Source of the DNA: Rhodobacter sp. Har01
GTDB lineage: Bacteria; Pseudomonadota; Alphaproteobacteria; Rhodobacterales; Rhodobacteraceae
Assembly: GCF_020564565.1 (NCBI RefSeq)
Contig: NZ_JAJCTD010000001.1
Location: 682,001 to 746,000, forward strand
Direction of reading: 5' to 3'
Length of the DNA stretch: 64,000 bases
The position numbers and the translations under genes were made by a program. This document shows, piece by piece, positions 39,325 through 45,987 of the stretch. Every line of letters starts with the position of its first letter. The first letter of the stretch is position 1. A model generated the notes under the pieces. It worked only from the letters and a program-made list of their open reading frames with translations. It was not told where the DNA came from and did no database searches.

Positions 39325-40698
39325 ATGTCGCTGGACGCCGTGCTCGCGCGGATCGACGAAACCCTGCCGCAGGCGCTGGACCGGCTGATGGACCTGCTGC
39401 GCATCCCCTCGATCTCGACCGACCCCGCCTACAAGGCCGACTGCGCCCGTGCCGCCGACTGGCTGGTCGCGGACCTGCGCGGCCTCGGCTTCGACGCCCG
39501 CGCCGCCGCCACCCCCGGCCATCCCATGGTGATCGGCCACGGCGGGACCGGGCCGCGCCACATCCTGTTCTACGGCCACTATGACGTGCAGCCGGTCGAT
39601 CCGCTGTCGCTCTGGTCCCGCGACCCCTTCGATCCGGCGCTGGAAGACACGCCGAAAGGCCCGGTCATCCGTGCCCGCGGCGCGTCTGACGACAAGGGCC
39701 AGCTGATGACCTTCCTCGAGGCTTGCCGGGCCTGGCGCCATGTCCACGGCAGTCTTCCCGGCAAGCTGACGATCTTTCTCGAGGGCGAGGAGGAATCCGG
39801 CTCGCCCTCCCTCATCCCGTTCCTGCGCGACAATGCCCCGGAACTCTCGGCCGACCTGGCGCTGATCTGCGACACCGGCCTCTTCGACGGCGCCGTCCCG
39901 GCCATCACCACCATGCTGCGCGGCCTGGCCAAGGCGGAATTCACCCTGCACGCCGCCAGCCGCGACCTGCATTCCGGCATGTATGGTGGCCTGGCCCGCA
40001 ACCCGCTTCATGTGCTGGCGAAAATCCTCAGCGGCCTGCACGACGCCACCGGCCGGGTGCAGGTGCCCGGCTTCTATGACGACGTGGCCGAACTGCCCGA
40101 CGCGTTGCGCGCGCAATGGCAGGCGCTGGCCTTCGACCATGCCGGCTACCTGGGCGACGTCGGCCTGTCGCAGCCGGCCGGCGAACAGGACCGCACGCCG
40201 CTGGAGATGATCTGGTCGCGCCCCACGGCCGAAGTGAACGGCCTCTGGGGCGGCTATACCGGCGCCGGCTTCAAGACCGTTCTGCCGGCCGAAGCGCATG
40301 CGAAGGTCAGCTTCCGGCTGGTCTCGAACCAGGACCCGGCCAAGGTGCTGACCGCCTTCCGCGCCTGGGCCGAGGCGCAACTGCCGCCCGACTGCAGCAT
40401 CACCTGGCACGACGCCATCGAAGGCGCGCCGGCCTCGGTCATGGCGATCTCGGACCCCGCCTTCGAGGCCGCCCGCCAGGCCCTGACCGAGGAATGGAGG
40501 CGCCCCGCCGCCTTTGTCGGCGCCGGCGGCTCGATCCCGGTGGCGGGCTACTTCAAGTCGATCCTCGGCATGGACGCGATGCTGATCGGCTTCGGCCGCG
40601 ACGACGACCAGATCCATTCCCCGAACGAGAAATACGACCTCGAGTCCTTCCACAAGGGCATCCGCAGCTGGGCCCGCATCCTGGCCCGCATCGCCTGA
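39325..40698 (+). CDS. M20-family dipeptidase/metallopeptidase
   Basis: 457 residues, CNDP/ArgE-like M20 enzyme with two-zinc site motifs: HYDVQP (first His/Asp), ASDDKGQ (bridging Asp), EGEEESGS (Glu general base and ligand), plus the dimerisation lid domain in the middle (SRDLHSGMYGG) and a C-terminal ligand region IHSPNEKYDLESF. Probably hydrolyses dipeptides or acyl-amino acids in the cytosol. A GGAGAG site precedes ATG 39325. Confidence 0.92.
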   Translation: MSLDAVLARIDETLPQALDRLMDLLRIPSISTDPAYKADCARAADWLVADLRGLGFDARAAATPGHPMVIGHGGTGPRHILFYGHYDVQPVDPLSLWSRDPFDPALEDTPKGPVIRARGASDDKGQLMTFLEACRAWRHVHGSLPGKLTIFLEGEEESGSPSLIPFLRDNAPELSADLALICDTGLFDGAVPAITTMLRGLAKAEFTLHAASRDLHSGMYGGLARNPLHVLAKILSGLHDATGRVQVPGFYDDVAELPDALRAQWQALAFDHAGYLGDVGLSQPAGEQDRTPLEMIWSRPTAEVNGLWGGYTGAGFKTVLPAEAHAKVSFRLVSNQDPAKVLTAFRAWAEAQLPPDCSITWHDAIEGAPASVMAISDPAFEAARQALTEEWRRPAAFVGAGGSIPVAGYFKSILGMDAMLIGFGRDDDQIHSPNEKYDLESFHKGIRSWARILARIA

Positions 40699-40805
40699 CC
40701 TTCAGGGGCGGGCCACCAGCCGCCGCCTCGGGGGGCATCGAGCCCCCGCTCGGCGGCGCTGCCGCGGACGGCTGAAGCCGGTCGCCCGCCTTGCTGCCGG
40801 TTTGC

Positions 40806-40863
40806 TTTTCCCGAAATACCCCGGGGGAGTCGCGGGCTTGCCCGCGGCGGGGGCAGCGCCCCC
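40806..40863 (+). repeat. Dispersed AAATAY element with two hairpins
   Basis: CCCGAAATACCCCGGGGGAG, then hairpin CGCGGGC/GCCCGCG (40831-40837, 40840-40846) and hairpin GGGGGC/GCCCCC (40849-40854, 40858-40863). It lies between convergent M20 peptidase and 75-aa genes and could terminate both. Same orientation as the other AAATAY copies. Confidence 0.65.
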
Positions 40864-40865
40864 TC

Positions 40866-41093
40866 TCAGCCGCCCTGCCCGCGCAGCGCCATCCGCGCAA
40901 GCTTGGCCGCCAGCGCCAGCCAGGGCGCCGCATGCAGGCACAAATCGAAGATGTCGATCGGCCGCACCAGATTGCCCGCCGCCAGCATCTTCAGTTTCTC
41001 CCAGATGTGCGGCTCGGGAGAATACGGTGACAACCCCAGGGTCAGCGCGGCAATCGCGAACAGGAACAGCGGGGTCTTGTCGAGAAATTCCAT
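40866..41093 (-). CDS. Small membrane protein, 75 aa
   Basis: MEFLDKTPLFLFAIAALTLG start with one membrane helix, then PEPHIWEKLKMLAAGNLVRPIDIFDLCLHAAPW and a second hydrophobic part. This short family is widespread in proteobacteria and often carries the misleading label RND transporter; its function is unknown. The start at 41093 has a GGAG site 9 bp upstream. Confidence 0.75.
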   Translation of the reverse strand: MEFLDKTPLFLFAIAALTLGLSPYSPEPHIWEKLKMLAAGNLVRPIDIFDLCLHAAPWLALAAKLARMALRGQGG

Positions 41094-41215
41094 GGCGCGG
41101 CTCCGGATCGGGGTCCGACTCACATATTCCACTTTCGGAATGCATTAAACCCCGAAACGACCGCGCACGGAATCCCGGCTGGTCTTTCACCGACAAACGG
41201 TCCGAGGGGGGAAAC

Positions 41216-41292
41216 TGGCGCGGTGGACGGGGCTCGAACCCGCGACCCCCGGCGTGACAGGCCGGTACTCTAACCAACTGAGCTACCACCGC
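41216..41292 (-). tRNA. tRNA-Asp (anticodon GTC), copy 1
   Basis: 77 nt with encoded CCA. Acceptor GCGGTGG/CCACCGC, D-arm with TAGCTCAGTTGG, anticodon loop CTGTCAC within CCGG/CCGG stems, T-arm GGTTCGAGCC. Differs from the copy at 43381-43457 by one base in the D-loop. Confidence 0.97.
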
Positions 41293-41403
41293 GCGTGCCG
41301 GGCCGGATAGACGCTTCGTCAAGGGGCGTCAAGCGGGAAACGCCGGGGGGTTGCGGTGGCGCCAAGGCCGCGGCAGGTTGGCCGCGCAAGCAGGGGGCGC
41401 GCG

Positions 41404-43254
41404 ATGGCAGACAGCAAGGCAGACCGCGCCTATCGGGCGGCGGTGAAGGAAATCGAGCGGGTGCGGAAGGCCGGGGGAACCACCCTCGACCTCAGCGGTA
41501 CCCGCTTCCGCGCGCTCACCCGCATCCCGCCCGAAATCGCCGGGGTTCAGGGCCTGTCAGAGATCGACCTCAGCCGGACCGCAGTCGCCGACCTCGCTCC
41601 CCTCGCCAGCCTCACCGCGCTGCGATCTCTCTGGCTAAACCAGACCGCCGTCGCCGACCTCGCCCCCCTCGCCGGCCTCACCGCGCTGCAAACCCTCAGG
41701 CTCGACCAGACCGCGGTCGCCGACCTTGCCCCCCTCGCCGGCCTCACCGCGCTGCAATGGCTCAAGCTCGACCAGACTGCGGTCGCCGACCTTTCCCCCC
41801 TCGCCGGCCTCACCGCGCTGCAATGGCTCTGGCTCAGCCAGACCGCGGTCGCCGACCTTGCCCCCCTCGCAGGCCTCACTGCGCTGGAATCGCTTGCGCT
41901 CGACCAGACCGCCGTCGCCGACGTCGCCCCCCTCGCCGGCCTCACCGCGCTGCAAACCCTCAGGCTCGACCAGACCGCGGTCGCCGACCTTGCCCCCCTC
42001 GCCGGCCTCACCGCGCTGCGATCTCTCTTTCTCAGCCAGACCGCCGTCGCCGATCTTGCCCCCCTTTCCGGCCTCACCGCGCTGGCAGACCTGGCACTGG
42101 ACGGCACTCCGATCACTGACCTGCGCCCGATCAAGGGGGCGGACAGACTGGGCACGGACGACCCTCCCGGCCTGACCTTCTCCGCCACCGCCGCCACCGC
42201 GCAGGATGCCGAGCTGGACCGGCTGTCGCGGATCGAGGATACGGCAGACCGCGCCCGCGAGACCCTGGCCTATCTCGCCTCCCTGCCGCCCTGGCCGCAG
42301 CCCTACACCCCCCGCGCCCGCCCGGATGGCCAGCCGCCGCAGCCGATCGGCGATGCGAAGCCGCCCGAACCGCCGCCGACACTCGAAGCGCTGATGCAGG
42401 CGCAGGATCTGGCGGGGTGGCGGTTCTCGCCCGCACAGGGGGTGCTGTCGCTGTATATCCGCGACGTGCCCGCGGATCAGCGGCAAGAGCAGTTGGCACG
42501 CATGGCCGCAGACCGCTGCGCAAAGCTGCTGGCCAAGCTTGGCACGCGAACAAACTCGGGCGGGTTCCGGCAGGAAGTGCATGAGGAAGCCGTTGCCTTT
42601 GCCGCGATCCTGGCCGAGACCGGGCGGTCGCTGGCCGAGCGGTCGCTGGAGCTTTGGGGCAGCCTGATCGCGCTGGGCGAACTGCTTGACGCGAACGACC
42701 GGGGGCGGCGCGAAGGGCGCGATGCGCTGGACCTGCTGCCCGAAGAGGCGCGGGCGGCACTGGGCACCTTCCTGGCCTCGGCCGCGACGCTGGTCCGGTC
42801 CTTCCCCGAGGCGCGGGCGCTGGACGATGACCATGGCGGCTTTGCGCGGCGGGGGGCGACGCGGCAACTGGTGATGGACCTGCTGCAAGACGCCGTCCGG
42901 GCGGCGCTGGTGTCGGAGAAAAGCGCCCTGCTGATCGGTCAGGTGGCCGAAGTGGCCGAAGGTCAGGGAAAGCAGGCCGACAAGGCCTCGACCGTCAGCG
43001 TGAAGGGGTTGCGCAATCTGGTGATGGTCTCGACCCTGATCGGGTCGACCATCGGCGGGGTTGCAGGCGGTGTCCTTGAAGACATCGGCGGCGACATCAG
43101 CGACCATTACGAGCTGGCCGAGAAGGCGATCGAGTTTCTCGATGGCACCGGCGACAAGCTGGACGAGTTGCTGGACGCCCTGCCGCCAGACGAAGCCGCC
43201 CACCTTCGGGCCAAGGTTGAGGACCATCGACAGGGGCGCAAGGGGCCGCGGTAA
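41404..43254 (+). CDS. Leucine-rich-repeat protein with C-terminal helical/hydrophobic region
   Basis: 616 residues, no signal peptide. N-terminal helix (ADRAYRAAVKEIERVRKAG), an LRR cap, then eight 22-residue internalin-like repeats (59-234; consensus TAVADLAPLAGLTALQxLxLDQ) and a ninth degenerate one. A Pro-rich linker (about 295-330) leads to a helical C-terminal half. Near residues 535-565 a hydrophobic, glycine-patterned stretch (VSTLIGSTIGGVAGGVL) could be a membrane helix. The LRR should bind a protein or other ligand; the C-terminal domain is unassigned. It stands alone between two tRNA-Asp genes. AGGGGG precedes ATG 41404. Function unknown. Confidence 0.85.
   Translation: MADSKADRAYRAAVKEIERVRKAGGTTLDLSGTRFRALTRIPPEIAGVQGLSEIDLSRTAVADLAPLASLTALRSLWLNQTAVADLAPLAGLTALQTLRLDQTAVADLAPLAGLTALQWLKLDQTAVADLSPLAGLTALQWLWLSQTAVADLAPLAGLTALESLALDQTAVADVAPLAGLTALQTLRLDQTAVADLAPLAGLTALRSLFLSQTAVADLAPLSGLTALADLALDGTPITDLRPIKGADRLGTDDPPGLTFSATAATAQDAELDRLSRIEDTADRARETLAYLASLPPWPQPYTPRARPDGQPPQPIGDAKPPEPPPTLEALMQAQDLAGWRFSPAQGVLSLYIRDVPADQRQEQLARMAADRCAKLLAKLGTRTNSGGFRQEVHEEAVAFAAILAETGRSLAERSLELWGSLIALGELLDANDRGRREGRDALDLLPEEARAALGTFLASAATLVRSFPEARALDDDHGGFARRGATRQLVMDLLQDAVRAALVSEKSALLIGQVAEVAEGQGKQADKASTVSVKGLRNLVMVSTLIGSTIGGVAGGVLEDIGGDISDHYELAEKAIEFLDGTGDKLDELLDALPPDEAAHLRAKVEDHRQGRKGPR
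41578..42105 (+). repeat. Eight tandem 66-bp repeats inside the LRR gene
   Basis: Each 66-bp unit encodes one 22-residue LRR. About 90 bp starting near 41665 recur identically near 41929, four units on, which points to recent duplication within the array. The repeat is genuinely coding (frame kept, amino-acid changes at the exposed positions). Confidence 0.9.
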
Positions 43255-43303
43255 AGGCGGTCAAAATCCTCCAAAGGTTAACAAATCGTGAAATCACGCG
43301 CGC

Positions 43304-43325
43304 AACCCTTTGATTTCAAAGGGTT
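43304..43325. terminator. Perfect hairpin downstream of the LRR gene
   Basis: AACCCTTTGA (43304-43313) and TCAAAGGGTT (43316-43325) with a TT loop, 50 bp after the LRR stop. Probable terminator, although no T-run follows. Confidence 0.5.
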
Positions 43326-43331
43326 CAAGAC

Positions 43332-43350
43332 ATGTCCCATGATGGGACAT
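43332..43350. promoter_or_regulatory. 19-bp perfect palindrome, copy 1
   Basis: ATGTCCCATGATGGGACAT with 9-bp arms around a central G. The 15-bp core GTCCCATGATGGGAC recurs at 44559-44573, and both are followed by a TTGCGGCC context. A two-fold symmetric site of this size suggests a dimeric regulator. It lies between the LRR gene and tRNA-Asp copy 2. Confidence 0.5.
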
Positions 43351-43380
43351 CCTTGCGGCCATCGGTCTCGTTGGGAAAAC

Positions 43381-43457
43381 TGGCGCGGTGGACGGGGCTC
43401 GAACCCGCGACCCCCGGCGTGACAGGCCGGTACTCTAACCGACTGAGCTACCACCGC
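43381..43457 (-). tRNA. tRNA-Asp (anticodon GTC), copy 2
   Basis: 77 nt with encoded CCA, identical to the 41216 copy apart from one D-loop base, on the same strand. The two copies form direct repeats about 2.17 kb apart flanking the LRR gene. Confidence 0.97.
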
Positions 43458-43539
43458 GCGTTTTTCGTCCGGTTGCCCGGGCGACGCCGGCTAGATACGC
43501 GGGGGGGCGGGCGGCGTCAAGCGGCCGGGCGGGGAAAAA

Positions 43540-44478
43540 TCAACGCTCCGGGGCCGGAATGAATTCGCCCGCGTCGCCGGGGGGAAGGCGGAACCGGCCA
43601 TGCGCCCAGTCGCCCGCCCGCCAGGCTTCTTTTGCGGCCTCGATGCGGTCTTTCGAAGAGGCCACGAAGTTCCACCAGATGAACCGCGGCCCGTCCATCG
43701 TGGCCCCGCCCAGGAGCATGATCCGCGCACCCTGCCCGCCGGCCCGGACCGAGACCCGGTCGCCCGGGCGAAAGACCAGCATGCGGCCGGCCTCGAACAC
43801 TTGGCCGGCGCAGGCGACCTCGCCTTCCAGGATGTAGACGCCGCGGTCCTCGTGGTCGTCGGGCAAGGGGATCGCGGCGCCGGGGCCCAGCAGGGCGTCG
43901 GCATAGAACACCTCGGAGGGCAGCTTGAGGGGCACCGTCTCTCCCCAGGCGTGGCCCAGGATCAGGCGGACCAGCTTGCCCTCGCCCTCAAGCTCGGGCA
44001 GCGAGGTTCGGCCGAGATGGGCGAAACCGGCGGGGGCGTCCTCGCGGTCCTTCGGCAGGGCCAGCCAGGTCTGCAGGCCGAACAGGGACAGCGGCGCCTG
44101 GCGGGCGGGGCCGTCGGTGCGCTCGGAATGGGTGATGCCCTGCCCCGCCAGCATCCAGTTCACCGCCCCCGGTTCGATCCAGGCATCGGTGCCCAAGCTG
44201 TCGCGGTGGTGCAGGCGACCCTTCAGGAGATAGGTCACCGTGCCCAGCCCGATGTGGGGATGCGGCCGCACGTCGATCCCCTGGCCGGTGAGAAACTCGG
44301 CCGGGCCCATCTGGTCGAAGAAGATGAAGGGCCCCACCATCTGGCGGGCGATCGAGGGCAGCGCCCTGCGGACCTCGAAGCCACCGAGGTCGCGGGCCCG
44401 GGGCACGATGACGGTCTCGATGGCGTCGATGGCGTCGCCGAGGGGGATGGTGGGGTCGAGGGCGGGGTTCCAGCTCAT
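43540..44478 (-). CDS. Pirin family protein
   Basis: 312-residue bicupin. The N-terminal cupin has the metal-binding pattern RPHPHIGLGTVTYLL...LHHRDSLG, and later HSERTDG, as in pirin/YhaK quercetinase-like proteins; a C-terminal cupin follows (DDHEDRGVYILEGEV). Cytosolic, metal-dependent; activity in this organism unknown. The start is MSWNPALDP at 44478; the upstream in-frame extension runs into the second palindrome and is rejected. Confidence 0.92.
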   Translation of the reverse strand: MSWNPALDPTIPLGDAIDAIETVIVPRARDLGGFEVRRALPSIARQMVGPFIFFDQMGPAEFLTGQGIDVRPHPHIGLGTVTYLLKGRLHHRDSLGTDAWIEPGAVNWMLAGQGITHSERTDGPARQAPLSLFGLQTWLALPKDREDAPAGFAHLGRTSLPELEGEGKLVRLILGHAWGETVPLKLPSEVFYADALLGPGAAIPLPDDHEDRGVYILEGEVACAGQVFEAGRMLVFRPGDRVSVRAGGQGARIMLLGGATMDGPRFIWWNFVASSKDRIEAAKEAWRAGDWAHGRFRLPPGDAGEFIPAPER

Positions 44479-44558
44479 GGGGAAAAGATAGGGACTGGCG
44501 GTCCCAGGGGCAAATCCCGGCCTGCGCGCGGGGGCTGTGCGGGGACGAACAGCGGGGT

Positions 44559-44573
44559 GTCCCATGATGGGAC
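44559..44573. promoter_or_regulatory. Palindrome copy 2 (GTCCCATGATGGGAC)
   Basis: 15-bp perfect core shared with 43332-43350. It lies 80 bp upstream of the pirin start and 157 bp before the decayed gene at 44731. A TTAA-N7-TTAG near-match to a CtrA box follows at 44615-44629. Confidence 0.5.
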
Positions 44574-44730
44574 GCTTTGCGGCCGCAATGAATTCAAGGG
44601 CTTGCGAATCGACTTTAACGAATTGTTAGGAAACTCCGGGCCTCCGGGGTGCAACGATGGCCAAGAAATGGCCGGATTTCGCAGCCAAACTCAGCGAGTG
44701 TCGCGAGAGGCGGTCGGTTTCGGTGGTGTC

Positions 44731-45080
44731 GTGCCCATCTATCTGAGATTCGTCCGGCCGAACCGCGTGCCGGGCCTTGCCGCCCGCGAGGGGTTCTTCT
44801 GCGCCGCCTGCGCCTTGCGCGACGAGGGCGAGATCGACCCCGCCGCGCGCCAGCGCCTGCAGGACCTGCCGGGCTGGTTCGGAACCCACCTGCCCGCCCC
44901 AAACCGCTTTGACCGCGCCTCCCGCGACCGAGGCCCTGGACAAGGCCTTCGAGCTGACCGCCCTGCTGGAAGACCACGGCCATCCGATCGAGATCCTGCA
45001 CGGCGAGCGGATTGGCTACATCGTCTACAGCGACGCGCAACAGGTCGCCGCCGAACCCTTCGCCGACACGCCGCGTCAGG
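44731..45080 (+). pseudogene. Frameshifted/deleted remnant of a small conserved protein
   Basis: Frame 1 from GTG 44731 encodes VPIYLRFVRPNRVPGLAARE...DLPGWFGTHLPAPNRF. About 44910-44930 the similarity moves to the +1 frame with EALDKAFELTALLEDHG...GYIVYSDAQQVAAEPFADTP. Together they look like the two ends of a Rhodobacteraceae protein family whose intact members, as I remember them, have a further 20-30 residues in between. Neither frame gives a complete protein and the second has no stop at the expected place. A small deletion with frameshift is the simplest reading. Confidence 0.6.
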
Positions 45081-45250
45081 CCGACGGATCAGCGCCGGCG
45101 CGGCATGAATGGCCAACGGCGCGGGCGCATGATCTTGAGGGCGGTGGCCTAGGCCAACCTGCGCGCACCGGCCGCGACCTTCGCGCCCCTGCGGCGGCAA
45201 GGGCAACCGGAAGCATGCCGGTTCCAAAGCCTAGAATCGGCCGTGAGAAA

Positions 45251-45326
45251 TGGTGGGCGGTGAGGGATTCGAACCCCCGACATTCTCGGTGTAAACGAGA
45301 CGCTCTACCAACTGAGCTAACCACCC
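45251..45326 (-). tRNA. tRNA-Val (anticodon TAC)
   Basis: 76 nt with encoded CCA. Acceptor GGGTGGT/ACCGCCC (one G-T pair), D-arm TAGCTCAGTTGG, anticodon loop TTTACAC, T-arm GGTTCGAATCC. Second valine tRNA (CAC) at 48262. Confidence 0.95.
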
Positions 45327-45383
45327 CGGAGAGGCCGGTTTACCGGGCCGCCCCGACCGACGCAAGCGCCGGGCGACTGCATC

Positions 45384-45443
45384 GGGAGGGCCACCGGGAG
45401 AGCCACAGGGCAAGAAACGGGGCAAGAAACCGGGCCAGGGTCG
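45384..45443. repeat. 12-bp period minisatellite, 5 degenerate units
   Basis: Units GGGAGGGCCACC, GGGAGAGCCACA, GGGCAAGAAACG, GGGCAAGAAACC, GGGCCAGGGTCG in a gene-free gap between tRNA-Val and the 45492 gene. The strict 12-bp period is shared with arrays at 24081, 45693 and 50499. Confidence 0.75.
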
Positions 45444-45491
45444 GGCGCGGTCGGGCTTGCCTGTCGACGCAAGCTGGGGCAGCCTGCCGGC

Positions 45492-45824
45492 ATGGCCCGC
45501 AAATTGACCACCAAGCGCATCGTGCTGGAGACCCTTGTCGTCGCGGGCATCTTCGGCGCGGTTCATCTGCCGATCTATCCGCCCCATGGCGAAAAGGCCG
45601 GCACCGCTACGGAAAGCCCGGCGGCAAAGCTGACCGCGGCCAGCGATTGCCCGCCCGCACCACCCGCCGGCTTTGATGCGGGCCATGACGCGGGCGTTGA
45701 TGGCGGCGTTGATGGCGGCGTTGATGGCGGCGTTGATGGCGGCGTTGATGCGGGCGAAACTGTCCGTCCCGCCGCAATGGCCGCAGAGCCGCCCTGCCCC
45801 GCACCATCCGACCTGCGCGACTGA
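45492..45824 (+). CDS. Hypothetical membrane-anchored protein with Gly-Val-Asp repeats, 110 aa
   Basis: Basic N-terminus, one hydrophobic segment (about 11-29), then a Pro-rich part, a GVDG tetrapeptide array from the 12-bp repeats, and a Cys/Pro tail. No family recognised and no strong ribosome site. The membrane anchor and basic-before-hydrophobic charge pattern favour a real protein, but the repeats could also be non-coding. Confidence 0.45.
   Translation: MARKLTTKRIVLETLVVAGIFGAVHLPIYPPHGEKAGTATESPAAKLTAASDCPPAPPAGFDAGHDAGVDGGVDGGVDGGVDGGVDAGETVRPAAMAAEPPCPAPSDLRD
45693..45750. repeat. 12-bp minisatellite, four exact units plus a partial
   Basis: GGCGTTGATGGC repeated four times exactly, then GGCGTTGATGCG. 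In frame with the 45492 gene it encodes repeated Gly-Val-Asp-Gly. Exact units imply recent slippage, so copy number may vary between strains. Confidence 0.9.
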
Positions 45825-45987
45825 CGACCCCGGTATTCGGGCGAGCCGGCATTCGGGCGAGACTGTGACGCGCCGCAGCACCGGTTTCGCGTTTCACCAC
45901 AATTGGCGCGATTGCTGCCCAAAGGAGAACAAAGTCTGTGTCCAAGGCTTGGCCGCAGAGGAATCTTCTGCAAGGGCGCCCCGGACC

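Noticed and set aside
41578..42105. CRISPR-like regular repeats
   Set aside because: 66-bp period without distinct spacers; every unit encodes an LRR in frame, so this is coding repetition.
41216..43457. Integrated element with an integrase at the tRNA-Asp pair
   Set aside because: No integrase, recombinase or transposase lies between or beside the tRNAs; only the LRR gene is present, so an active element is not supported.
45693..45750. Short direct repeats as a possible CRISPR or origin iteron array
   Set aside because: Units of 12 bp with no spacers and no DnaA or Rep-type motif; a minisatellite.
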